In this document: positions 1 to 10,699 of the stretch, one piece after another
How positions within the stretch are numbered: the first letter of the stretch is position 1
How the letters are laid out: each line of letters begins with the position of its first letter
Origin: Ancistrus triradiatus
Lineage: Eukaryota; Chordata; Actinopteri; Siluriformes; Loricariidae
NCBI GenBank assembly: GCA_025084515.1
Contig: JAJAGP010000774.1
Coordinates: 1-64,000, forward strand
Reading direction: 5' to 3'
Length of the DNA: 64,000 nucleotides
Notes under the pieces: generated by a model
The model's database searches: none
Seen by the model: only the letters and a program-made list of their open reading frames with translations
What the model was told of the DNA's origin: nothing
Position numbers and translations under genes: made by a program

Positions 1-47
1 TTCTGGTCCATAGTTTAGTATCTAAACTGCTAGGCTACCAGAATCCC
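1..47 (-). mobile_element. SINE (tRNA-like head), truncated by window edge
   Basis: The complementary strand reads as the tRNA-like head of the SINE family seen complete at 52352-52542: a box A-like 'tagcctag' followed by 'ctatggaccagaa'. The tail of the copy lies outside the window. The family resembles fish SINEs called Mermaid/Merman, but that name is from memory and unchecked. Confidence 0.65.
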
Positions 48-86
48 ATCAGTTCCATTTACAGAAAGCAATATCTTTTTTACAAT

Positions 87-704
87 CTGTGTTGAGGGTA
101 ATGTGATACAAAGTAATTACGGTAATCTAATTACTTTTTCTTGTAACAATGTAATGTGAAGCATTACAGTTTAAGTTCTTGTAATCACATTACAGTTACT
201 GGTTTATTAACCCACTTTTTGGAGCAAAAATATAGTTTTTCCCCAAAGTCTTTAAAACAAACTTTCTCTGTAGCCTTACTAGTTTATATCCTGTTTTTAG
301 AATTTGCTCATGCTTCCAGACCTAGTGACAGGAGAAACGAGGCTTTCGGACGCTTTGAATCATCCGAATCAAAGGCATTGAAAAATGATTCAGCGTTTCA
401 CAGCGGTCAAAACCCTGCACTTGAGCGACATCTGCTGGCCAGATTTGTGCAACCACCTCAGGAAAGCCCAAAAAGTTCCATACAAACAAAGATAAAATTT
501 CATAAATAACACAGGTAATGGACTGTCTGTTATTCTTATACTTTTTAGTTAATGCAAATAAATGCTGGGTTTAAGGGAGTAACTTTAGGGATAAAAGTAA
601 TGATTTCCAGGAAGTAATTGGTAAAGTACTCGCTATTTCAATTAGAAAGAAATAATTAGAGATTTGTAATGGATTACTTTTTTAAAGTGACTACCCCCAC
701 ACTG
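87..704. mobile_element. hAT-like non-autonomous element
   Basis: The ends form imperfect terminal inverted repeats. The left end begins ctgtgttgagggtaatgtga, and the reverse complement of the right end begins cagtgtgggggtagtcac. Both ends are followed inward by 'aagtaat' and runs of 'taatctaattac', a pattern common in fish hAT-type short elements. A 117-codon open frame inside (156-509) has no recognisable domain and is probably chance. I could not find a clear 8-bp target duplication, so the superfamily assignment rests on terminal style only. Confidence 0.55.
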
Positions 705-1450
705 CTGATTACACCATTCAACTTCCTATGACAGGTCTGACACGTTTAGTGTCTGCATGCCTGCGCTTGAACTTTCGACACAGTTCCTGTTGACAGTCGG
801 CAATAAATATAGCTGTTGTCGTTTGATTGGCACATCGCCCGACAGACCTGCACACGCCCACTGTTCCTGAGTGAACCCTCAGTAAAATAAGAACAGCTCT
901 TTTATAGTGTTAGTTGAAGGTTTATCCGCGTGATGTGTCTTTAACAGCAGGGGCGTCGCCTGGCCTGCTATTCAGGGCGAAAGACACGATTTCTCACGTC
1001 AATATTTTCTCCCTGACAGTTTGTGTTCCACTTTTCTGTTTCCCACTGTTGCATTCAGTGCTTCTTCCTAACTGTAGGAACAGGCTTCACCCCGTTTTGT
1101 TGAACAAGCCTACACACATTTATTAACACAATACTATAAGGGGGTACGCTTCATTAAGCTCAAGAATAAATCAGTTTGAAATTTCTGACTCACATACAGA
1201 CCCTTTGAGGAAGCTTCCTGTAGAGAGGAGCCAAAGTTTAGCTAAGGTGTTATTTGTAAGCATTCAGTTTTTTCTTCCGCATTAGAGTATGAGCTAAAAA
1301 GGGCATAACGTTTTTGAATTACTGAAATTGTTCATTTTGTCCATTATTATTACAATAAGCCAATTTAGCCATTTTACACAGTCAGCAAACACACAGTTTA
1401 AGGTGGCTCACATGCCTTCATAGTTTTCTCTGCTTACTGTTTACTATAAG
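705..1450. other. No recognised feature
   Basis: AT-rich sequence. I see no repeat family, coding potential or RNA gene in this interval. Confidence 0.4.
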
Positions 1451-1528
1451 TACATACGGAAATCAGATAATCACGATCTATACAAATATATGGCAACCCT
1501 ATAACACTGAACTGTAGTTACACCATGG
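1451..1528 (+). repeat. 78-bp segment duplicated at 6163-6240
   Basis: These 78 bases recur at 6163-6240 with about four substitutions and no indels. The second copy sits exactly between two pogo-type element copies. This copy has no pogo sequence beside it, so it is the likelier source. It could also be a fragment of an unrecognised dispersed repeat. Confidence 0.85.
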
Positions 1529-1742
1529 CCTGGCTCTGCATTGTTTTTCCAAACCATAAAAGAGACACACATCCACATTCATGTACAAAAGGCATCTGTG
1601 AGCTCTCAGAGTGTGGAGTGAGGGAGTGGTGAAGGACCAGGCCAAGACAGCGGTCCACAGGAATGCTATTCATTCATTAAATCACTCAGCTTTGCTCAAT
1701 GCCATCTCTCCATGTTCTCCAGGAATATGGTCTTCACTGACG

Positions 1743-1925
1743 TCCTGCACTGAACACTGTACAAACCACATAATTATAGGGTGTTCTTGCACTGAACACT
1801 GTAGAAACAACACAATCCTACTCTGTTCCTGCACTGAACACTGTACACACAACGCAATCTTACTGTGGCCCTGCACATCTAAGTGTGTTCTTGCACTGAA
1901 CGCTGTGCAAACACAATCAAAATAA
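1743..1925. repeat. 42-bp minisatellite, about four units
   Basis: Units start at 1743, 1785, 1827 and 1869, each beginning tcctgcactgaacactgta or a close variant. A partial unit of about 20 bases follows, then a last unit from 1889. The period is a multiple of three, so frames stay open on both strands. The + frame reads a cysteine-bearing 14-residue repeat, CSCTEHCxxxxIxL. There is no initiation or splice context, so I regard it as a noncoding tandem repeat. Confidence 0.85.
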
Positions 1926-3737
1926 AAACAATTAAGGTGTGTTCCTGTGTAATGATCCACCGAGTGCATTTCCAGCAGACGATTGCAGAGGTTTCATTCC
2001 ACAGCACACACTGATTTGTAATCACGAATGTGCGACAGCTGTGCTGCAGGCTGTTTAAGCGTGTTGCTGGTGTTAAGCATCCTTCGTTAAACACGATCCA
2101 TGGCTGATCGGAAGTTCATTCAAATGACAGGTATGCTGTCTGTTAAGTCCAGCTCTTAACCCAGCAAAGCTGCTGATGCTCTGTAACTCTCCCGTTACAT
2201 TTCTGACTGATAAGATTAACATTAAGAGCTCCAGCTTCCAAATTTATAATCACTAATCCAATGGGATCTTTTATATTTTATATGCTGAATGTAAATAAAC
2301 TTTCTTTTTAATAAATTAAAACTTACCAATCAATATATTTGTGTTTGTTGTCTAGATAATTAACATTTTTGGGGAAATTCTGTTCCTTGACTGTTATGAC
2401 TGAAGGCCATAGTCTGGTGATGTTTGAGCAGCAGGACGCCTAATAGAAAGGAACAATTTTACCTTGTGGAATGTCGATAAACAAATCGTTGTTTTTTCTG
2501 TCCTCTTTATCTTATAATCTAACTATATATGGGGAAATGGAACCGTGGTATCGCTATAATACACTAAGCCCGTGGCATTGTGCCTACGACCGCAGCACAT
2601 CTGTGCCAAAATCATAGGTTATAGCACTCCCTCTCATGTATTATTGCTTAAGTAAGACAGGAGTTGTAGCCAAGCTGAGAAGGTTTTGTGTTTGAGTCCA
2701 GAACAACCCAAGAGACGAATATTTTGGGGTTTTCATTTATATCCCATCATTTGTAGACGCTGTTTGATTGTATGATTCTGAAATGATTCATGCCATTTCC
2801 TCACACTCTCCCAAATAGGCTACCACTTACACCACGCAACGCCATAGGGATAGAGCTCTTGCCCCATGCTCAGAGATTCCCAGCTTGAATCCTGTGCACA
2901 GACATGCTGCAGACATTCACAAGCACCACACACACTTCATCATACATAAAACACACATATTGACTGAAGAAGACTATATTTTCCTACACGTTGTTATTTA
3001 TACATACCTTGGTAAATAATTGATGTAATAAGGAAGGTCTTTCATCCTTGAGTCCGTCTCTAGCTCAACACCTGGGCTTCAAACTGAAATAGTATCTAAC
3101 AGGATCAGAGACTGTACCAGGAATATGTAGACTATGTTAAGCTTAGCACAATCATGGCATGGATGAGGAACTTGTATTAAATACTATGTAATACTAACGC
3201 TGCAGTTAACACATGGATTCAGTTCACAGGAAGTTGCCACACACAGAGACTTTAACTATTACTGATATGTAGCTATTTAGCCTGAATCACAATTGTTACA
3301 CATTCATAATAAAAAAATCTGTTTCTGATTAAATTAAGTGTGCCCCCGTAATGAGCAGCCAAAGGCAAAAGTGGAAAGGAGAAACCCCCCAAGATGCTGA
3401 AGGAGGAAACGCTGACAGGAACCAGACAGAGAAATGAACTCCTGCTCCTCACAGTGGATCAAGTGAGTTTGGTTTTAAGCTTAGAGCACGATTCTCACTT
3501 TCCTCACACCGAGTTTCTGCTGAACAGAACATTTTAATCCTCACAGGTACTCTGGCATAAGATAAAGGTTAGCATCCTGCTCAGATAAAAGCAGATCATG
3601 ATATGATTGAGCTCACTGGATTTAATGATACTGTGCAGATCTGGGTCAGATGTACAGCAGGTTCAGGGCACCATGATATTGTGATGCTTGAAAATGATGC
3701 CTACAATTTATCATTGAATTCGGCTTTGGAAATACAG
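1926..3737. other. Mostly unique AT-rich sequence
   Basis: No supported gene or complete repeat. Around 2825-2905 a stretch vaguely recalls a tRNA-type SINE head (box B-like 'gcttgaatcctg'), but it is too diverged to call. Confidence 0.35.
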
Positions 3738-3823
3738 TAAATTAAATTTGGTCATTATACTGTTGCTAAGACATTAAAGCTAAAATGGTGGCCTAATAGT
3801 TTTGCAAAATATTGTACATTTGG
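3738..3823. mobile_element. Tc1-like terminal fragment
   Basis: 'tggtcattatactgttgcta' followed by 'ggtggcctaatagttttgca' matches the terminal sequence shared by the fragments at 17938-18019, 19230-19298 and 28444-28483. It is the end of a Tc1-like family whose inner part is missing here. Confidence 0.55.
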
Positions 3824-4182
3824 AAAATTCCCATATGTCCTATGCCTAAATAGAAATCTTACTCATTTAAGTTATTGATTTAACCCTATATGGTTAACCA
3901 TTAAAAAATCAAACTGGCCTATTGTAGATGCAAAAATACATTGTTTAAAATAATTAATTTGAATATTGCTCAGAATTATGGATCCCGGGAGGAACTGTGA
4001 ATCAAAATAATTTTACAATTCATGGGCATGTTTTGTTTTATTCATGGCCAAATTTTCTTAATTGTGACCACGATCGATCGATAATTATATTGAAGCCACA
4101 ACATAATATTTTGTCCCCACACGTTAATCAGTATATTTTAATGTGTTATTGGTTGATTTTAATAATATCAATAGAATTTATC

Positions 4183-4683
4183 CTAGCCAGGGTTGTAAGG
4201 GCTGTAGTTTGTCACTCCACAAAAAAGCATCTGTTTAATGCTGTACATATACTGCATATGAGGATTCAAAAAGGCTCTTTTGACTGCAACCAACATCAAC
4301 ATGACTCTAAAGAGCCTTGTTCCATTGCCCAATCTCCTCCAATCCTTCTCCTCAGAGCTGTGGATCCAGTAGGACAACCACTCGTTCTTTTTGCCCTCAC
4401 CTTTCAGTGGCAATGGAGTGCAAACGAACTCACCAAAATAGGACATGTTTAAATCGTAACTCAAATGTAAGCTGTCCTGTCCAATTACTCTGTTAAATGG
4501 AGTGTTTATGAAGCGGCAGCTTGATGCTCTCTTCCAGCTCGGTGACAATTTCCTAGTCAGGCGAAGGAAATTGAAGGGCAGACGGGTTGTTTTGTTCGTA
4601 CAAAATCTCGGCCCTTCTGTCACCCCTCTGGTGCATTCGGTTGCTAACTGAGGAGCTGCTATCTGCCAGGTCTTCTTTATCAC
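4183..4683 (-). other. Unrecognised 166-codon open frame
   Basis: This is the longest open frame in the window that is not interrupted by assembly Ns. Its translation shows no domain, signal peptide or membrane segment that I recognise, and a + strand frame overlaps it. The frame includes the stretch GVTNYSPYNPG near its end. It could be a relic of a repeat-encoded gene or a chance frame; chance is more likely. Confidence 0.15.
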
Positions 4684-4689
4684 CCCGTG
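4553..4689 (-). other. Candidate minus-strand terminal coding exon
   Basis: Read on the minus strand, a pyrimidine-rich tract ends in an AG acceptor (ttcactccctcag) at 4690. After it comes an open frame rich in polar residues, including SSSSVSNRMHQRGDRRAEIL, ending at a TAG at 4553-4555. The composition looks more protein-like than most frames here. I recognise no family, and no upstream exon is visible. It overlaps the longer frame at 4183-4683 in a different reading frame, so at most one of them is real. Confidence 0.15.
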
Positions 4690-4814
4690 CTGAGGGAGTG
4701 AAGATATGAGTCATCCAGTGTGTACAAACAGAGTATAAGCACGTACAGGACTCCAATAAATAATCTACGACACCTATCTGCTGTTTATCGATATGTCAGG
4801 TATCAATATTAAAG

Positions 4815-4923
4815 GCGTTTGCTGCGAGCAGCCCGTTACTGCAGCGTTCGGAGAAACGCTTCTGTCTGTACAAAGGTTGACGCAACCCACAAACTGCACC
4901 GAGATAATCACTCCATGCTCACG
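4815..4923 (+). other. CpG-rich candidate noncoding exon with strong donor
   Basis: About 110 bases are locally rich in CpG compared with the AT-rich flanks. They end at acg|gtaagtgc, where GTAAGT at 4924-4929 is an optimal U1-type splice donor. The form resembles a 5' untranslated first exon. No TATA box or transcript evidence is available, and the call is inference. Confidence 0.25.
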
Positions 4924-5204
4924 GTAAGTGCTTGATGAGGCGTTCTGTGTTTGTAGTGGTTACCTGGACAGCCAGAGAACAATGAGACAGATTGTTCCAA
5001 TCTAAGCATGAGCTCAAAGTAAACTGTGAGTTAACACCAGTCTATTTATTTCTAAGACCCAATACATATTATCTTCACCTTCACAACTTTAACAATTTCT
5101 GCTTGCTCACTTTCTGATGGCATGAATTCAGCTGAGTGTAGTCTTAGTTATCTCTAGGCTCAGTCACAGTCAGGTGATGGAAGATCTCACATCAATACCA
5201 TTTG

Positions 5205-5589
5205 TTTTCAGTACCATTTTTCAGTATCATTTTTTCAATGGTATTTTTAATAAAATTTTTTTCAGTACCATGTTTTCATTACAATTTTTTTCAATAACAT
5301 TTTTTCAGTACTATTTTTCCAATACATTTTTTTCAGTACCATTTTCAGTATAATTTTTTCAGTATCATTTTTAATACTTTTTTCAGAACCATGTTTTCAA
5401 TACCATTTTGTCAATATCATATTCATTACCATTTTTTTTTCAGTACAATTTTTTCAATACCATTTTTAGTACCATTTTTCAAAACCACTTTACAATATCA
5501 TTTTTTCAGTACCATGTTTTCATTACCATTTTTTCAAAACCATTTCATTCATTCAATTTCATTTCCAATATAATTTTTCATTTTCAATA
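5205..5589. repeat. T-rich minisatellite, first block
   Basis: Irregular repeats of 'cagtaccattttttcaatac' with a period of roughly 16-24 bases and many variants in T-run length. The array continues at 6522-6822 and 6971-7130, so it was one tract before transposons split it. Open frames across it are low-complexity Phe/Ser/Ile artefacts. Confidence 0.85.
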
Positions 5590-6164
5590 TACAGTATTTT
5601 TCGGACCATAAAGCGCACCAGATTATAAGACGCAATATCAACGATCGGCTGCTAACGGATCTATGTTCATACATAAAGCGCACCGGGTTATAAGACACAT
5701 GAAATGAAACAAAACTCTTAAGTTCCGTCGGAAGCTCAGTTTGGTCTTTACCTGGCGCAGGGCGTCTTCTTGCTTCCTCCACTTCCGTATCATTGATTCG
5801 TTAATGTTGAATTCTCTCGCAGCTGCTCTATGTCCATGTTGTACTACGTGACCGATAGCGTTGTGTTTGAAATCCGCTTCGAAAATAAATGAATGAATGC
5901 ACGTACCCTAATGCTGAAGCACATACCGTATTACTCCGCGATGCTGCGCACTACGGTTGCTGTAAGCTTCGTAACTTACCAAGACCGTGCTAAAACATTT
6001 TGACAGATTTATGAGTGCCGTGTACCATCTACAATCGGTTCTAGGTCAGAAGACTCAACCAGAATTAATTGATACATTAGACGCACCGCATTTAAAGGCG
6101 TACTGTCGATTTTTCAGAAAATTAAAGGATTTTACGTGCGCCTTATGGTCCGAAAAATACGGTA
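5590..6164. mobile_element. Pogo-type non-autonomous element, copy 1
   Basis: Terminal inverted repeats: the left end reads ta|cagtatttttcggaccataa, and the right end reads ttatggtccgaaaaatacgg|ta. TA flanks fit the Tc1/mariner/pogo target preference. On the minus strand a degenerate frame resembles part of the N-terminal helix-turn-helix (Brinker/CENP-B type) of pogo transposases. It is clearest in copies 3 and 4 and retains little more than ARRRPAPGKDQTELPTELKS here. The catalytic domain is absent, so the copy depends on a transposase in trans. It is inserted in the T-rich minisatellite. Confidence 0.85.
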
Positions 6165-6240
6165 CATAAAGAAATCAGATAATCATGATCTATAAAAATA
6201 TATGGCAACCCTATAACACTGAACTGTAGTTACACCATGG
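6163..6240 (+). repeat. 78-bp filler copied from 1451-1528
   Basis: Near-identical to 1451-1528. It begins at the terminal TA of pogo-type copy 1 and ends where pogo internal sequence (gcttcgaaaatgaatg) resumes. Short shared bases at both joints ('taca' and 'gct') suggest microhomology-guided template switching. Confidence 0.8.
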
Positions 6241-6521
6241 CTTCGAAAATGAATGAATGAATGCACACACCCTAATGCTGAAGCACATACCGTATTACTC
6301 CGCGATGCTGCGCACTATGGTTGCCGTAAACTTCGTAACTTACCAAGGCTGTGCTAAAACATTTTGACAGATTTATGAGTGCCGTGTACCATCTACAATC
6401 GGTTCTAGGTCAGAAAGCACAACCAGAATTAATTCATACATTAGACGCACCGCATTTTAAGGCGCACTGTCAATTTTTGAGAAAGTTAAAGGATTTTAAG
6501 TGTGCCTTATGGTAATACGGT
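6239..6521. mobile_element. Pogo-type element, copy 2, 5'-truncated
   Basis: This corresponds to the right half of copy 1 (from about 5875) and ends at tatggtaatacgg|ta. The left terminal repeat and the transposase-derived part are missing, and the right terminus has a short deletion that removes 'tccgaaaa'. Details such as 'cacacaccctaatgctg' match copy 4 (50594) better than neighbouring copy 1, so it is not a simple tandem duplicate. Confidence 0.8.
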
Positions 6522-6822
6522 AATCTTTTCAATACCATTTAACTACCATTTTCAATACAATTTTTAAAGTTTTTTTCAATACCATTTTTTCCAGTATATT
6601 TTTTCACTACCATTTTCAGTATAATTTTTTAATACCAATTTTTCAGTACCATTTTTTTCATTACCATTTTCAATATCATTTTTCAGTATACTTTTTTTCA
6701 ATATCAGTATAATTTTTAATACGAATTTTTCAGTACCATCTTTTCAATACCATTTTTTTTTTCAAAACCATTTTTTCGATATCATTTTTCAGAATCGGTT
6801 TTTCAGTATCAAATTTTTAATT
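6522..6822. repeat. T-rich minisatellite, second block
   Basis: Same 'cagtaccattttttcaata' repeat as 5205-5589, resuming immediately after the pogo-type copies. Confidence 0.8.
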
Positions 6823-6970
6823 TGACACAGAGGGAGTTTTTCCTTGCCACTGTCGCCCTAGGCTTGCTCCATTTGGGATTGGACGTAGTTATTAGGAGAT
6901 AATCTAAACTTGTAAAGTTGCTTTGAGACAATGCTCCATTGTAAAAAGCGCTATATAAATAGATCTGACT
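6823..6970 (-). mobile_element. Fish 'atatagcgctttt' dispersed repeat
   Basis: The minus strand reads 'agatctatttatatagcgct' then 'tttacaatggagcattgtct'. The + strand start contains 'gggagtttttccttgccact'. It shares these features with the copies at 13550, 14492, 25453, 38444, 48621 and 54599. The family is very common in fish genomes; its class is uncertain to me. It lies inside the T-rich minisatellite. Confidence 0.75.
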
Positions 6971-7130
6971 AATACCATTTCTTCAATACCATTTTAAGTA
7001 CCATTTTTCAATATCATTTTTCAGTATATATTTTTTTCAATACCATTTTTTTCTACCATTTTTTTTCCAAGTAATGTTTTTTTCAATACCATTTGTTCAG
7101 TAACAGGTTTTTAAAACCATTTTCTTCAAC
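6971..7130. repeat. T-rich minisatellite, third block
   Basis: The array resumes ('taccatttcttcaataccat') after the inserted repeat and fades out by about 7130. Confidence 0.75.
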
Positions 7131-7878
7131 TGGGTCTGTTGTAGCCACAAGGCAGTTTGAACAGGATGGAGACTAAAGTGGACAGAACTGCGTTCAGCAC
7201 TGCATTATACTTTTGTCCTAAATCAAACTCTAATAATGCCTGAATCATGAAAAACAGCCTCAGGCAATAATTCCTACACCTCTGTTTTACAGCTAGCATT
7301 ACACACAGAGGTACGTAGTGTTCTCCAGGCCATACTCAGACAGTGAAGTGTGATTCATCTATTAAGAAAACGTGCTTCTACTGTTTCAGTGGCAACGGAA
7401 TGAAACACCTGGCACGGTGCGTGGTGAGCTTAAATCGCCGTACAGCTGTTTGGGCCGCGAGAGTCCATATTGTTTAGCAATTAACTAATAGTTGCTTCCA
7501 GAGGCAGCACTGAGTGTATGAAATGAACTCATCACTCGACAGCCTCTGTCTGAGAGCAGCCTTTTTTCTAATATTTCCACTTTACAATAAAGTCACTTGT
7601 CTAGAGAAACAAGAAGCAACAGACTTTGGAAAGGTGATAACATTCACAACGTCGTATTTCAGTGTCACTGCTTTCATAACACAGCTGTGCACAGACACCT
7701 GCACTATTTGTGAGTAAAGATCTGAATCTATTATATTTTTTTGGTATGACAATACTGTATAACAATAATTGTTATAACAATGACTTTATAACAGTTGACT
7801 GGCTTAATCAATCCATAATCCATTTATGAAGGTTCAGGAACTCCTTCATGGAGTATTTTAGTTATCAGTTACACAGAA
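7131..7878. other. No recognised feature
   Basis: Unique-looking sequence without a supportable gene. Confidence 0.35.
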
Positions 7879-9042
7879 ACAGAGGTGAAGATGACGTACA
7901 TGGTCAGCTTTCTCAAAAGTCACTGTCCAAATTGGCCAAGTAATGGCAGCCCACTACTGGCAATGGTGTACAAGCATGGTGTTCTAACTTCATTTGCATT
8001 TACATTTAATTCTTTAGCGGATGCTATTATCCCTCCCCAATAATGCCTATTATACCACAGTTCCGAACCCGCAATTTGATTGGCTGAGAGACGTTCTAGG
8101 AATGCCAATATTGCACGATAATGGCACTCTGACCAAAGCTCATGAAGTGTATATCAACTGCTGAAATGGATTATGAGTTTATATAGTCTATTGGCTTTGA
8201 AAACGTTTCGATTTAAATTTGGAAGATGAAGCTATTAATGACCAGCCTGACAAGGATTTGGAGGAGTGGCAGAGAAAAAAGTCAGTACAGTAAATCAAAT
8301 GTCACAGGCTTCTAATGTACTCACAGACTGGCTGAAGAGCAACAACAATGAAGCCAGACATGCTGCTGCATTCTGAATCAATTGCAGGGGTCTGATAGTA
8401 CGCATGGGAAGACCAGCCAGAAGAGCACTGCAGAAATCTGGAACTGATACAACCAGAGACATTAATGGCTACCCTGCAAAGGAAGGCTCGAATTCTCCTG
8501 ATGTTCTAGATGAGGTACTTGTGAGACTGGCTCAGATTGGCTATACGAGCAGAGAATCAACGATAGAGTTATCAAAGGTTTCTTGTTCGCTCTGTGGGTG
8601 TGGCGGAGGAGTTCAGTCACCCGACCTAAACGTTATCAAGTGTTTATGGGGCAACTGAAGACAGATTTACATTTGATTTACTGTACTGACTTTGTTTCTC
8701 TGCCACTCTTCCAAATCCTTGTCAGATTATGAGACTTTAATAAACTTTATAAACTCATAATCCATTTCAGCAGTTGATATATACTTGAAGAGCTTTGGTC
8801 AGAGTGCCATTAATGTGCAATATTGGCATTCATAGAACTTCTCTCAGCCAATCAAATTGCTGGTTTAGAACTGTGGTATAATAGGCATTATTGGGGAGGG
8901 ATTATAGCATCTGCTAAAGAACTAAATGTAAATGCAAATGGAGTTAGAACAAAATTACGTTTGTACACCATTGCCAGTAGTGGGCTACCATTACTTGGTC
9001 ACTTTCAAGAATGCTGACCCTGTACGTCATCTTCACCTCTGT
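7879..9042. mobile_element. Foldback element with ~400-bp inverted arms
   Basis: The left arm (7879-8302) begins acagaggtgaagatgacgta. The right arm (8669-9042) is its diverged reverse complement, ending tacgtcatcttcacctctgt. Shared inner landmarks are the caatattgcac/gtgcaatattg pair, the 'attggggaggga' block and 'gtcagtacagtaaatcaaat'. The arms differ by many substitutions and one larger indel, so the element is old. The loop holds sequence from another dispersed fish repeat. Superfamily unknown. Confidence 0.85.
8303..8668 (+). mobile_element. Loop of foldback element: other repeat sequence
   Basis: The stretch with 'gaagaccagccagaagagca' and 'ctcctgatgttctagatgag' belongs to a dispersed fish repeat that I recognise by wording but cannot name. 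Near its end the + frame reads SPDLNVIKCLWGN, which recalls the SPDLNPIExLWG motif of Tc1 transposases. At 13 residues that is only suggestive. The 84-codon frame 8404-8658 is not a gene. Confidence 0.4.
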
Positions 9043-9139
9043 AGCAGCATCATATGTTCTTTCAGCAAATATGGAGATGGGCGAACGAAAGTATTTTTTT
9101 CTAACCTTTTCACCCAAATTGTTATGCTGATGAGATATA

Positions 9140-10699
9140 CAGTGGGCAAAAAGTATTTAGTCAGCCACTGATTGTGCAAGTTCTCCTACTTAGAAAAATT
9201 AGAGAGGTCTGTAATTTTCATCATAGGTACACTTCAACTATGAGAGACAAAATGAGAAGAATAAAATCCAGGAAATCACATTGTAGGATTTTTAAAGAAT
9301 TTAATTGTAAATTATGATGGAAAATAAGTATTTGGTCAATAAATTTGGTTCAACTCAATACTTTGAAACATAACCTTTGTTGGCAATGACAGAGGTGAAA
9401 ACGTTTCCTGTAAGTCTTCACCAGGTTTGCACACACTGTAGCTGGTATTTTGGCCCATTCCTCCATGCAGATCTCCTCTATGTGATGTTTTGTGGAAACA
9501 TGGACTTTCAACTCCCTTCACAAATTTTCTATGGGGCTGAGGTCTGGAGACTGGCTAGGCCACTCCAGGACCTTGAAATGCTTTTTACGGAGCCACTCCT
9601 TCGTTGTCCGAGCGGTGTGTTTGGGATCATTTTCATGCTGGAAGACCCAGCCACGTTCCATCTTCAATGCTCTCACTGATGGAAGGAGGTTTTGGTTTAA
9701 AATCTCACGATACATGGCCCCGTTCATTCTTCCCTTAACACGGATCAGTCGTCCTGTCCCCTTTGCAGAAAAACAGCCCCAAAGCATGATGTTTCCACCC
9801 CCATGCTTCACAGTAGGTATGGTGTTCTTGGAATTCAACTCAGCATTCTTATTCCTCCAGTTGAGTTTTTACCAAAAAGGTCTATTTTGGTTTCATCTGA
9901 CCACATGATATTCTCCCAATCCTCTTCTGGATCATCCATATGCTCTCTGGCAAACTTCAGATGAGCCTGGACATGTATTGGTTTAAGCAGGGGGGCACGC
10001 CTGGCATTGCAGGATCTGAGTCCCTCTCGGCGTAGTGTGTTACTGATACTAGCTTTGTTACTTTGGTCCTAACTCTCTGCAGGTCATTCATCAGGTCCCT
10101 CCATGTAGGTCTGGGATTTTTGCTCACTGTTCTCATGATCATTGTGACCCACGGGATGAGATCTTGCATGGGGCCCCAGATCGAGGGAGATTATCAGTGG
10201 TCTTGTGTGTCTTACAATTGCTCCCACAGTTGATTTATTCACACCAACCTGCTTGCCTATTGTAGATTCACTCTTCCCAGCCTGGTGCAGGTCTACAATT
10301 TTCTTCCTGGTGTCATTTGACAGCTCTTTGGTCTTGACCATGGTTGAGTTTGGAGTCTAACTGTTTGAGGCTGTGGACAGGTGTCTTTTATACAGATAAC
10401 AAGGTCAAACAGGTGTCATTAATACAGTTAACGAGTGGAGGACAGAAGAGCTTCTCAAAGAAGTTACAGGTCTGTGAGAGCCAGAAATCTTGCTTGTATG
10501 TGGGTGAGCAAATACTTATTTTCCACCATGATTTACAATTAAATTCTTTAAAAATCTTACAATGTGATTTCCTGGATTTTTTTTCTCATTTTGTCATAGT
10601 TGAAGAGTATCTTTGATGAAAATTACAGACCTCTCTCATCTTTCTAAGTCAGAGAATTTGCACAATCAGTGACTGACTAAATACTTTTTTGCCCCACTG
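9140..10699 (-). mobile_element. Tc1-like transposon, full-length, inactive
   Basis: The inverted termini are ta|cagtgggcaaaaagtattta at 9138 and aatacttttttgccccactg|ta at 10699, flanked by the expected TA duplications. The inner terminal region (cctctctaatttttctaag type) is mirrored on both sides. The length of about 1.56 kb is normal for fish Tc1 elements. Transposase remnants run on the minus strand and are broken by frameshifts, so the copy cannot move on its own. Confidence 0.95.
9350..10341 (-). pseudogene. Tc1-like transposase, frameshifted
   Basis: The N-terminal helix-turn-helix is clear at 10341 downward (MVKTKELSNDTRKKIVDLHQ, then GKQVGVNKSTVGAIVR). The frame then shifts. The first catalytic Asp lies in WSDETK at about 9889-9903 on a separate frame. 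The longest intact piece (9518-9838) has GGGNIMLWGCFSAKGTGRL, the second Asp in QHENDPKHTA and the Glu in SPDLSPIENL, consistent with a DD34E enzyme. The C-terminus continues out of frame to about 9370. All three catalytic positions are recognisable, but no single frame joins them. Confidence 0.9.

Noticed and set aside
5391..5611. Phe/Ser/Ile-rich open frames
   Set aside because: They are translations of the T-rich minisatellite.
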